Assembly (NCBI GenBank): GCA_035763625.1
Contig: DASUAS010000229.1
Coordinates: 1 to 27,651 of the forward strand
Source of the DNA: DASUAS01 sp035763625
Lineage (GTDB): Bacteria; Actinomycetota; Acidimicrobiia; IMCC26256; DASPTH01
Direction of reading: 5' to 3'
Length of the DNA: 27,651 nt
Position 1 is the stretch's first letter; the number at the start of each line of letters is the position of its first letter. Positions 14,359 through 21,064 of the stretch are shown piece after piece. Below the pieces are notes generated by a model. The model ran no database searches and was not told the origin of the DNA. It was given only the letters and a program-made list of their open reading frames with translations. Both the position numbers and the translations under genes were made by a program.

Positions 14359-15125
14359 GAGCTCACGCGGTCGGGTGTCCTGACCGCGACCCAACCCGCG
14401 AAGTTGAGGCAGCGCCAGAAGCACTCGACCTCGGCGAACCCCGCGTCCCGGAGCACGGCTTCGTTCCACGACGCGGTCTCGGGTACGAGCACGCCCTCGA
14501 GGCTGAGGCGCTTCCGCTCGATCTCCTCCTCGCCGTAGCCGTGGGCGCGCTTCAGGCCGTGATAGGCGTCGACGAGCAGATCGTCGGTGGCGCGGGTGTT
14601 GCCGAGCACCTTCTCCACCAGCACGAGCGCGCCCCCGGGGCGGGTGTGCGCGAACACGTCGGCGACGACGCGCGCCCGCTGCTCCCGCGGCACGAACTGC
14701 AGCGTGAGCACCGCGAGCGTGAGCGTGGCGGCGACATCGGGGTATCCGGCGCGGAGGTCGAGGTCGTGCAACGTCAGGTGGCCCGCGGCGAGCTCCCGCG
14801 CGAACCGCTTCCGACACGCGGCGAGCATCGGCGGTGACACCTCGACACCCACGTACGACGCCCGGTCACCGAGCTCGGCCACGAACGGCGCCAGCGCGGC
14901 ACCCCGGCTGCAGCCGAGGTCGACCACGGTGCCGCCGGCGGGCACGAACCGTCGGCCCAGCTCGAACACGAGCCTGCGCATGGTGTCGTACTGGGGGATC
15001 GACCGCTCGAGCATGTCGTCGAAGACACGCGTGACCTCGTCGTCGAACTCCCACGTCGCGCCGGGGAGGTGCCCGAGCGAGGTGCCGCCGTCCACGATGC
15101 CGTCGTCGCCTGCCTGCCCGTCCAC
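14355..15125 (-). CDS. CmoA-like carboxy-SAM synthase or related methyltransferase
   Basis: The 256-residue protein aligns by eye along its whole length with E. coli CmoA, which makes carboxy-S-adenosylmethionine from SAM and prephenate. Shared blocks are WEFDDEVTRVFDDMLERSIPQY (25-46, split here as WEFDDEV and DDMLERSIPQY), DLGCSRGAA (69-77), TLQF (141-144), KRAHGYGEEEIERKR (192-206) and CFWRCLNFAG (235-244). Y46 and R206 fall where CmoA Tyr39 and Arg199 (carboxylate contact) sit, while V139 replaces Asn132; these equivalences are from memory. CmoA with CmoB modifies tRNA wobble uridine in gammaproteobacteria, but the neighbour here is not CmoB. GTG 15125 is chosen as start. It follows tlpA by 10 bases and overlaps the next gene by GTGA. 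Confidence 0.75.
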   Translation of the reverse strand: MDGQAGDDGIVDGGTSLGHLPGATWEFDDEVTRVFDDMLERSIPQYDTMRRLVFELGRRFVPAGGTVVDLGCSRGAALAPFVAELGDRASYVGVEVSPPMLAACRKRFARELAAGHLTLHDLDLRAGYPDVAATLTLAVLTLQFVPREQRARVVADVFAHTRPGGALVLVEKVLGNTRATDDLLVDAYHGLKRAHGYGEEEIERKRLSLEGVLVPETASWNEAVLRDAGFAEVECFWRCLNFAGWVAVRTPDRVSS

Positions 15126-15135
15126 GACCCCTCGA

Positions 15136-15810
15136 TCACCCGGTGGTCGGGGACTCGGTGGTCGGGGAGCCGGTGGTCGGGGTGGCGGCGGACGTGATCT
15201 TGGCCAGCGCCTCGTCGAACTTCGTCTGGTTCGGGACGAGGGTGTAGTAGCGGACTGCGATGGTGCCGTCGGGCTTGATGAAGAACGTCTGGGGGAGTCC
15301 CACCGCGCCGTAGGCCTTGTAGATCGCGTTCGACGAGTCGACCGCGATGGGCCAGTCGGCGCGCTGCCTACGGGCGAAGCTCTTCGCGTCCGACGCGATG
15401 TCGCGGTTGTCGACCCCGAGCATCACGTAGTCGTCGCCGTGGCGCGCCTTGGCCTCGCGGAACAGCGGGAACTCCTCGCGGCACGGTGTGCACCACGACG
15501 CCCAGAAGTTCAGGACGACCGGCTTCCCCGCGTAGTCCGACAGCTTGACCGGCCGCCCGTCGAGGGTCGTCGCGGTGAAGTCGGGCGCGACGTCGCCGGC
15601 CTGCGGACCGCCGTTGCGGAGGTCGGCGGCCGGTTGCACCCGGCTCGCCGTCGACCCGCCGTCGTCACCTCCGGACCCGGCCACCACGATCCAGGTCACG
15701 ACCCCGATGGCGACGACCACCACGACTGCGATCCCGGCCAGGATCCCGCGGGCCCGGCGGGATCGAGGGGCTGCGTCGTCAGACGGTGCGGAGGAGGGTG
15801 TCGACGGCAA
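15136..15810 (-). CDS. Membrane-anchored TlpA/ResA-like thiol-disulfide oxidoreductase
   Basis: The 224-residue protein has a short cytoplasmic head, one transmembrane anchor (about 23-44) and an extracytoplasmic thioredoxin domain with the active site WCTPC (C107, C110) in the context NFWASWCTPCREE. A cis-proline loop follows in VGLPQTFFIKPDG. Such proteins reduce cysteine pairs in cytochrome c or oxidase assembly (CcmG, ResA, TlpA), which fits its position behind the heme O synthase gene. I place the start at TTG 15810, overlapping the 3' end of ctaB by 32 bases. No ATG or GTG lies between the upstream part of the frame and the anchor. A three-copy 15-bp repeat encodes the threonine- and proline-rich C-terminus. 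Confidence 0.85.
   Translation of the reverse strand: MPSTPSSAPSDDAAPRSRRARGILAGIAVVVVVAIGVVTWIVVAGSGGDDGGSTASRVQPAADLRNGGPQAGDVAPDFTATTLDGRPVKLSDYAGKPVVLNFWASWCTPCREEFPLFREAKARHGDDYVMLGVDNRDIASDAKSFARRQRADWPIAVDSSNAIYKAYGAVGLPQTFFIKPDGTIAVRYYTLVPNQTKFDEALAKITSAATPTTGSPTTESPTTG
15141..15185. repeat. Three 15-bp tandem repeats at the tlpA 3' end
   Basis: The unit CGGTGGTCGGGG plus three variable bases occurs at 15141, 15156 and 15171. The period is five codons and encodes PTTGS, PTTES and PTTG at the protein C-terminus, a flexible extracytoplasmic tail that can vary in copy number without a frameshift. Confidence 0.8.
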
Positions 15811-16753
15811 CGGCGGCGAAGAGGAGCGCGAGGTACGTGTTCGAGTAGGTGAACAACCGTATGGCCTGCGCAGGCGTGGTGTCGCGCGCCAGGCGGATGG
15901 CCTGGGCGATGAAGAGCGCGCCGAGCACCGCGGCGACGGCGAGGTACACCGCACCCACCGAATCGGTCGTCAGCGGCAACGTGAACGTGATCGCCACCAC
16001 GACGATCGAATACACGACGATCTGTCGGACCGCGGCGGGGACGCCCTTCGCCACCGGGAGCATGGGGATTCCGGCGGCCTTGTAGTCGTCGTAGTACTTC
16101 AGCGACAGCGCCCAGAAGTGCGGCGGCGTCCAGAAGAACACGATGGCGAAGAGGATCCACGCGGGCGCCGCGAGTTGGCCGGTGACCGCGGCCCAGCCGA
16201 CCAGCACCGGCACCGCGCCGGCCGCACCGCCGATCACGATGTTCTGCGGGCTGCGGGGCTTCAGCCAGATCGTGTACACGAAGACGTAGAACAACATCGC
16301 GCTGACTGCGAGCACCGCCGAGAGCAGGTTGACCGTCGACCACAGGAGTGCGAACGCGAGCGCCTCCAGCACGAGGCCGAACACCAGCGCGCCTCGGGGC
16401 TTCACGTCGCCGTGGGGGAGTGGTCGGTGCGCGGTGCGACGCATGATCTGGTCGCGGTCGCGCTCGATCCAGCAGTTGATGGTGTTGGCGCCGCCGGCGG
16501 CGAGCGCACCGCCCAGCAACACGGTGAGGATGAGCCCGATCTCGGGCATCTCGCCGTCGGCGAGGATCATCGCCGGCAGCGTGGTGACGAGCAGCAGCTC
16601 GATGACCCGGGGCTTGGTGAGGTGGAAGTACGCGAGCGCGGTGTGGAGCGCTCGGCGGGTCCACCGGTCGGTGGGAACGAAGTCGGCGCGGGATTGCGTC
16701 ACGAGTGGCGCTGCACGACCGCTGCGCCCGGAAACCTCGGAGGTCTCGCCCAC
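15779..16753 (-). CDS. ctaB: Protoheme IX farnesyltransferase (heme O synthase, CtaB)
   Basis: The 324-residue UbiA-family membrane enzyme transfers a farnesyl group to heme b to make heme O, the substrate of CtaA. The first prenyl-diphosphate motif NCWIERDRDQIMRRT (from N93, with E97 and D101 in the NxxxDxxxD positions) is followed by HRPLPHGDV. A second acidic loop reads YYDDYKAAGIPMLPVAKG. About eight to nine transmembrane helices are present. The N-terminus is polar (VGETSEVSGRSGRAAP). The GTG start is fixed by TAGATT 7 nt upstream. It heads an operon with tlpA-like, cmoA-like and methyltransferase genes, and is divergent from a GroES-like gene. Confidence 0.95.
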   Translation of the reverse strand: MGETSEVSGRSGRAAPLVTQSRADFVPTDRWTRRALHTALAYFHLTKPRVIELLLVTTLPAMILADGEMPEIGLILTVLLGGALAAGGANTINCWIERDRDQIMRRTAHRPLPHGDVKPRGALVFGLVLEALAFALLWSTVNLLSAVLAVSAMLFYVFVYTIWLKPRSPQNIVIGGAAGAVPVLVGWAAVTGQLAAPAWILFAIVFFWTPPHFWALSLKYYDDYKAAGIPMLPVAKGVPAAVRQIVVYSIVVVAITFTLPLTTDSVGAVYLAVAAVLGALFIAQAIRLARDTTPAQAIRLFTYSNTYLALLFAAVAVDTLLRTV

Positions 16754-16760
16754 TCGGGCG

Positions 16761-16766
16761 AATCTA
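16761..16766 (-). promoter_or_regulatory. -10 element (TAGATT) of the ctaB operon
   Basis: On the minus strand TAGATT ends 7 nt before the GTG at 16753, giving a leaderless start for the four-gene operon. Confidence 0.55.
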
Positions 16767-16800
16767 GCCGCAGGGCCCCGGCGCTCTCGAAGCCGAACGG

Positions 16801-16806
16801 TAACCT
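16801..16806 (+). promoter_or_regulatory. -10 element (TAACCT) of the GroES-like gene
   Basis: TAACCT lies 6 nt before the ATG at 16813. The divergent ctaB -10 is 35 bases away, so the two promoters share their -35 region. Confidence 0.55.
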
Positions 16807-16812
16807 CCGGGC

Positions 16813-17154
16813 ATGGTCCCTCCCGCCCGCGCGCGTGACGACGCCAAGCAGGGGATCCGCATGACCGCCGATCGGCTGCTCGTGCTGCCGTCCGACGACG
16901 TCGGCGATCGCAAGAGCCGTGGCGGCATCCTCATCCCGGCGACCGCCAACCTGAACCGCCGGCTCACCTGGGCCGAGGTGGTCGCGGTGGGACCGACGGT
17001 GCGCAACCTCGAAGAGGGCGACCAGGTGCTGTTCGCACCCGACGCCGGCTTCGAGGTCGAGATCCGGGGCGAGGAGTACCTCATCCTGCGCGAACGCGAC
17101 ATCCACGCGGTGGCGACGACGCGCGAGGACGGCCAGACCGGCGTCTACCTCTAG
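16813..17154 (+). CDS. GroES-like protein (Cpn10 fold)
   Basis: The 113-residue protein has the GroES beta-barrel pattern: RLLVLPSDDVGDRKSRGGIL (20-39, mobile-loop region), IPATANLNRR, a second block AEVVAVGPTVRNLEEGDQVLF, and EEYLILRERDIHAV at the end. GroES caps GroEL in protein folding. No groL is adjacent, and the N-terminal extension (VPPARARDDAKQG) together with the weak mobile loop suggests a paralogue rather than the main co-chaperone. The ATG start has TAACCT 6 nt upstream. An internal ATG at 16861 is the alternative start. Confidence 0.8.
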   Translation: MVPPARARDDAKQGIRMTADRLLVLPSDDVGDRKSRGGILIPATANLNRRLTWAEVVAVGPTVRNLEEGDQVLFAPDAGFEVEIRGEEYLILRERDIHAVATTREDGQTGVYL

Positions 17155-17192
17155 TCGCGACCGGTCCCCGTCGCTCGCTCCGTCCGGTTCGC

Positions 17193-17660
17193 TCACTCCG
17201 TGCTCGCGGGTGGGACGACGAGGACCGGACGGCGCGCGTCACGGAGCAACGCGCGTGCCACCGAATGGTCGAGCAGCCGTCCGAAGAAGCCCCCTTCGTC
17301 ACCGCCGACGACGATCACGTCGACGTCGAACTGGGCGGCGGCCGTCACGATGGCCTGGACCGGGTCGCCGACGGCGCCCATCGCGGTGGCGTCGGTCAAG
17401 CCCGTCCGCTCGAGGACTGCCGCCGCCTCGTCGCGGGCCTGGCGCATGGCCACCTCCTCGGCGTCGTCGGAGATCGACGGTGGGAACAGCGGCGCGACCA
17501 TGCCGTAGCCCAGACCCGGCGCGATCCAGGTCTGGGGGAGCGACGCGACGTTGATGCCGAGCACCTCGACATCGGTGTCGCCGAACAGCTCACGCACGGC
17601 ACGGGCCGCTCGGTACGAGCTCTCGCTGTCGTCCAGCGCGACCAGCACCTTGCGACCCAT
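17193..17660 (-). CDS. Universal stress protein (UspA family)
   Basis: The 155-residue protein is one Usp domain: KVLVALDDSESSYRAARAV at the N-terminus, a DVDVIVVGGDEGG strand-turn and RRPVLVVPP at the end. Usp proteins bind ATP or act as dimers in stress survival. The usual nucleotide motif G-x2-G-x9-G-S/T is altered here (GGDEGGFFGRLLDHSVA has Asp-His in place of the second Gly-Ser region), so ATP binding is doubtful. ATG 17660 has GAGGTG four bases upstream, making this a leadered start. It follows the nine-cysteine protein gene after 86 bases with a hairpin between. Confidence 0.88.
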   Translation of the reverse strand: MGRKVLVALDDSESSYRAARAVRELFGDTDVEVLGINVASLPQTWIAPGLGYGMVAPLFPPSISDDAEEVAMRQARDEAAAVLERTGLTDATAMGAVGDPVQAIVTAAAQFDVDVIVVGGDEGGFFGRLLDHSVARALLRDARRPVLVVPPASTE

Positions 17661-17721
17661 GTGACACCTCGCGATCCCGCGTGCCGCGACGCCCGATGTC
17701 GGAGGTGTACCCAGCATGCGC

Positions 17722-17737
17722 CGGACGCGCACGTCCG
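17722..17737 (-). terminator. Hairpin downstream of the nine-cysteine protein gene
   Basis: CGGACG and CGTCCG form a perfect 6-bp stem around a four-base loop, 9 bases past the stop at 17747. It has no T-run, so termination is plausible but not certain. Confidence 0.35.
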
Positions 17738-17746
17738 AACGCGCGG

Positions 17747-18571
17747 TCAGCGCTTCCGCGACCGCCCCAACTCGACCGGCACCTCGGCCGGGTGAGCGAC
17801 GGCCGGGAACGACGACGCGCTCCGACGGCCGTCGAGGTACGCGACGACCTGCCGGTACAGGCGCTTGCCCAACATCTTGCGCAGTTCGACCGCCATCGAC
17901 TCGTACACCGGTCGCGTGCCGACGAACGCCTCCGGCGCCTCGGTGCACCACCACCCGAAGTCCTCGCCGCCCTCGCCCCACCCGTCGCGGCCGAACTCGG
18001 TGAGGCGGGAGACGACGGTGCCGTCGTCCTGCTCGTCGTCGATCCGCCGCAGCGGCACCTGCCAGCACACCTCGGGCTTGAACTCGCTGAAGTGCTTGCC
18101 GGTGTTGATCGCGTGGAGGTGCAGCGCGCACCCGGGGCCAGCAGCGAAATCGGTGCGGTTGAGGAAGATGCACGCGTCGTCCACGGTGCGGGTCTTCCAC
18201 TCCTTGGGCCCCGGCTCGTCGTCGGGTTCGGGGTCGACCTTCTCGTAGATGCCCCGCTTGCGGCCACGCTTGGCGAACTGCCACTCGTCGGGACCGAGCG
18301 TCTCCGACACCTTCACCACGTGGTCGCGGTCGGCCTTGTCGGTGAAGTGGGCGCCGTAGGTGCAGCAACCGTGCACGAGCTCGGGTGTCGGTTCGGTCCA
18401 GATGCCCTGGCACCCGCACCCGAAGATGCACTCCCACGACGAGAGCAGGAAGGTCACGTCGACCTGCCAGGTGCGATCCTCGTCGACCGGATCGGCGAAC
18501 GTGACCCATTCGCGCGCCGCGCCTGCGTTGCCCGTGCCGTCGTGTGCTCGCTTGCGTGATCGCTTCCCCAT
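17747..18571 (-). CDS. Nine-cysteine YkgJ/DUF3109-like protein
   Basis: The 274-residue soluble protein has cysteines at 48, 52, 54, 69, 70, 134, 148, 169 and 209. The order ECIFGCGC, GCCTYGA, DDACIFL, GCALHLHAINTG, KPEVCWQVPLRR resembles the YkgJ/DUF3109 cysteine-cluster proteins, which bind zinc or iron-sulfur clusters and have no known reaction. A basic stretch (KRGRKRG, 101-107) and an acidic linker split the cluster halves. The start is ATG 18571, supported by TACGCT 8 nt upstream; the open frame further upstream enters the glcD promoter. It is divergent from glcDEF with interlocked promoters and precedes a universal stress protein gene, which hints at a redox or stress link. Confidence 0.7.
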   Translation of the reverse strand: MGKRSRKRAHDGTGNAGAAREWVTFADPVDEDRTWQVDVTFLLSSWECIFGCGCQGIWTEPTPELVHGCCTYGAHFTDKADRDHVVKVSETLGPDEWQFAKRGRKRGIYEKVDPEPDDEPGPKEWKTRTVDDACIFLNRTDFAAGPGCALHLHAINTGKHFSEFKPEVCWQVPLRRIDDEQDDGTVVSRLTEFGRDGWGEGGEDFGWWCTEAPEAFVGTRPVYESMAVELRKMLGKRLYRQVVAYLDGRRSASSFPAVAHPAEVPVELGRSRKR

Positions 18572-18579
18572 CGGGCACG

Positions 18580-18585
18580 AGCGTA
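18580..18585 (-). promoter_or_regulatory. -10 element (TACGCT) of the nine-cysteine protein gene
   Basis: On the minus strand TACGCT ends 8 nt before the ATG at 18571. It lies in the -35 region of the divergent glcD promoter. Confidence 0.5.
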
Positions 18586-18599
18586 AGCGACGGCGGTCG

Positions 18600-18605
18600 T
18601 AGTCT
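18600..18605 (+). promoter_or_regulatory. -10 element (TAGTCT) of the glcDEF operon
   Basis: TAGTCT ends 6 nt before an ATC codon (18612) that is in frame with glcD. Its TAG is also the last in-frame stop upstream of glcD. Confidence 0.45.
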
Positions 18606-18611
18606 CTGACC

Positions 18612-20039
18612 ATCCACGACACGCGCGCGCTCCTCGCCGACCTGCAGTCGGCCCTCGGTCCCGACGGCGCGCGCGCCGAGCCGCTCGAACTCGCCCTCTA
18701 CGCGCGCGACGCGGGCGTCGCGCGCGGGCGGGCGGCGGTGGTCTGCTTCCCGCGCTCGGGTGACGACGTCGCAGCGGCGGTGCGCGTCGCGGCGCGATAC
18801 GACCGCCCGTTCGTGGCGCGGGGGAGCGGCACCGGGCTCGCGGGCGGGGCGACCCCGGTCGACGACCCGGTGGTGATCGTGACCACGCGGCTGAACCGGC
18901 TGCTCGAGGTCGACCCCGACGAGCGCGTCGCCTGGGTCGAGCCGGGCGTGCTCAACCTCGACCTCAGCCGCGAAGTGGCGCATCTCGGCCTGCACTACGC
19001 GCCCGACCCGTCCTCGCAGCAGGCGTGCTCCATCGGTGGCAACGTCGCCACCAACGCGGGCGGACCGCACTGCTTGGCGTCGGGGGTGACCGCCACGCAC
19101 GTGCTCGCGGTCGACGTGGTGCTCGCCGACGGCTCGGTGGCGCACCTGGGTGGCCTCGAACCCGACCACGCCGGCTACGACCTGCGCGGGTGCTTCGTCG
19201 GCTCCGAGGGCACGATGGGCATCGCCACCCGCATCGCGGTGCGGCTCACCCCGAACCCCCCGGTCGTGCGCACGCTGCTCCTCGACTTCACCACGATCGA
19301 GGCCGCCGCCGCCACCGTCAGCGGGGTCATCGCCGCCGGCATCGTCCCCGCCGCGCTGGAGATGATGGACGCCGAGATCACGCGGGCGGTCGAGGACTAC
19401 GTCGGTGCGGGATACCCGCGTGACGCGGCCGCGGTGCTGCTGGTGGAGGTCGACGGTCTGGCCGGCGGGGTGGAACACCAGGTCGACGCGGTGTCACGGG
19501 TCGGGCGGGAGCACGGCGCGCGCACGGTGCGGGTCGCCGCCGACGAGGCGGAGCGGGCGCTGCTCTGGAAGGGCCGGAAGTCGGCGTTCGGCGCCATCGC
19601 CCGGATCGCGCCCGACTACTACCTGCACGACGCGGTCGTCCCCCGCACCAAGCTGGTCGACGTGTTGCACCAGGTCTACGCGATCGCGCACGAGCAGCAG
19701 CTCACGATGATGAACGTCTTCCACGCCGGCGACGGCAACCTCCACCCGCTGATCGTCTTCGACGCGCGCGAGCCCGGCGTGTGGGAGCGCGTGCACCGCG
19801 CCGGTGACGAGATCCTCGCCGCGTGCGTCGAGGCCGGAGGCGTGCTGTCCGGCGAGCACGGCATCGGCCTCGAGAAGCGTGAGGCGATGCCGCTCATCTT
19901 CGGCGCCGACGACCTCGACGCGCAGGCCCGCCTGCGCGACGCGTTCGACCCGTCGGGTCGGGCCAACCCGAGCAAGGTCCTGCCCCGGGGCAGCCGCTGT
20001 GGTGAGCTGCAACGGATCCCCGCAGGCGCGTGGATCTGA
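18612..20039 (+). CDS. glcD: Glycolate oxidase subunit GlcD (FAD-linked oxidase), non-canonical start
   Basis: About 475 residues of the FAD-linked oxidase (VAO/PCMH) family form the catalytic subunit of glycolate oxidase. It oxidises glycolate or D-lactate-type 2-hydroxyacids, passing electrons to GlcF and the quinone pool. Motifs: RGSGTGLAGGATP, GGNVATNAGGPHCLASGVT, FVGSEGTMGI, GDGNLHPLI and GEHGIGLEKREAM. Family homology runs back through DTRALLADLQSALG, yet between the in-frame TAG at 18600 and the GTG at 18738 there is no ATG, GTG or TTG. Starting at GTG 18738 would delete about 42 residues including family sequence (LALYARDAG). I place the start at ATC 18612, 6 nt after TAGTCT; CTG 18606 is the alternative. 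The stop shares one base with glcE (TGATG). Confidence 0.9.
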   Translation: MHDTRALLADLQSALGPDGARAEPLELALYARDAGVARGRAAVVCFPRSGDDVAAAVRVAARYDRPFVARGSGTGLAGGATPVDDPVVIVTTRLNRLLEVDPDERVAWVEPGVLNLDLSREVAHLGLHYAPDPSSQQACSIGGNVATNAGGPHCLASGVTATHVLAVDVVLADGSVAHLGGLEPDHAGYDLRGCFVGSEGTMGIATRIAVRLTPNPPVVRTLLLDFTTIEAAAATVSGVIAAGIVPAALEMMDAEITRAVEDYVGAGYPRDAAAVLLVEVDGLAGGVEHQVDAVSRVGREHGARTVRVAADEAERALLWKGRKSAFGAIARIAPDYYLHDAVVPRTKLVDVLHQVYAIAHEQQLTMMNVFHAGDGNLHPLIVFDAREPGVWERVHRAGDEILAACVEAGGVLSGEHGIGLEKREAMPLIFGADDLDAQARLRDAFDPSGRANPSKVLPRGSRCGELQRIPAGAWI

Positions 20040-21064
20040 TGGTCGCCACCGCCACCCTCGACGACCTCCGCGCCACCATCGCCGCTGCGCCCGCGCTCGC
20101 CGCCGTCGGGAGCCGGACGCACTGGGAGGTGGGTGGACCCGCGCCCGACGACGCCGACGTCGTACTGGTGCGCGCGCCCGACGGCATCGCCGTCTACGAC
20201 CCCGCCGACCTCACCGTCACCGTCGGTGCGGGCACGCGGTGCGTCGAGCTGACCGCCGCGCTCGCCGAGCACGGGCAGGAGTGCCCGCTCGATCCGCGCG
20301 ACGCCGACGCCACCGTGGGCGGCGTGCTCGCCACCGGGCTCTCCGGCCACCGGCGGCTGCGCTACGGACCGGTGCGCGACCGGGTGCTCGAAGTGCGGTT
20401 CGTGACCGCCGACGGCCGGGTGGTGAAAGGCGGCGGTCCGACGGTCAAGAACGTGAGCGGCTTCGACCTGCCGCGCCTGCTGGTCGGTTCGCTCGGGACG
20501 ATCGGGTTGCTGGTGCAGGTGACGTTGCGATGCCAGCCGCGCCCGGCGGAGGCGCGGTGGTGGCGCACGCCCGCCGATCCGTTCGCGCTCCGGCGGGAGC
20601 TGTTCCGACCCTCGTGCGTCATCTGGGACGGCATCACGACCAGCGTGCTCCTCGAGGGCGTACCCGCCGACCTGGACGCCGAGCGGGCCTGCATCGGCGG
20701 TGCCGAAGCCCTCACCGCGGCGCCGGACTGGCCCGACGGACCGCACCGTGGCCGCATCTCGGTCCGGCCGTCGGCGCTGCGCGACCTCGCCGATCCGCTC
20801 GACGCCGCCGGCGTGCGCTGGCACGCCGAGGTCGGGGTGGGCACGGTCCATGTGGCCGCCGACACCGAACGCGCGCTGGCGGCGGCCCGCGAGGTCGCGC
20901 GCGGGGCGGGCGGGTGGCTGCTGCGCGAGGCCGGTGCGCCCGGGCTCGACGGCTTCGGCGTCCCGCTGCCCAACGCGGCGGTGATGGCCCGCATCCGCGC
21001 TGCGTTCGACCCGGACGCGAAGTGGTCGCCGGCGCGCCTTCCGGTGGACCCGTCCGATGGCTGA
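20039..21064 (+). CDS. glcE: Glycolate oxidase FAD-binding subunit GlcE
   Basis: The 341-residue protein is a shortened FAD-binding PCMH protein, the GlcE subunit. Matching segments are AVGSRTHWEVGGP near the N-terminus, the first-strand block LTVTVGAGTRCVELTAALAE, ATVGGVLATGLSGHRRLRYG, and GGGPTVKNVSGFDLPRLLVG followed by SLGTIGLLVQVTLRCQP. Length is typical. ATG 20039 overlaps the glcD stop by one base (TGATG), and the upstream in-frame GTG 20030 is less likely. Its end overlaps glcF by eight bases. All three subunits are needed for glycolate oxidase activity in E. coli. Confidence 0.93.
   Translation: MVATATLDDLRATIAAAPALAAVGSRTHWEVGGPAPDDADVVLVRAPDGIAVYDPADLTVTVGAGTRCVELTAALAEHGQECPLDPRDADATVGGVLATGLSGHRRLRYGPVRDRVLEVRFVTADGRVVKGGGPTVKNVSGFDLPRLLVGSLGTIGLLVQVTLRCQPRPAEARWWRTPADPFALRRELFRPSCVIWDGITTSVLLEGVPADLDAERACIGGAEALTAAPDWPDGPHRGRISVRPSALRDLADPLDAAGVRWHAEVGVGTVHVAADTERALAAAREVARGAGGWLLREAGAPGLDGFGVPLPNAAVMARIRAAFDPDAKWSPARLPVDPSDG

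Noticed and set aside
17172..17201. Imperfect direct repeat CGCTCGCTCCGT / CGCTCACTCCGT after the GroES-like gene
   Set aside because: Only two copies with one mismatch in GC-rich sequence, overlapping the universal stress protein stop; no sign of a function.
18738..18740. GTG as the start of glcD
   Set aside because: It would remove about 42 residues of family sequence, and no promoter-like element precedes it.
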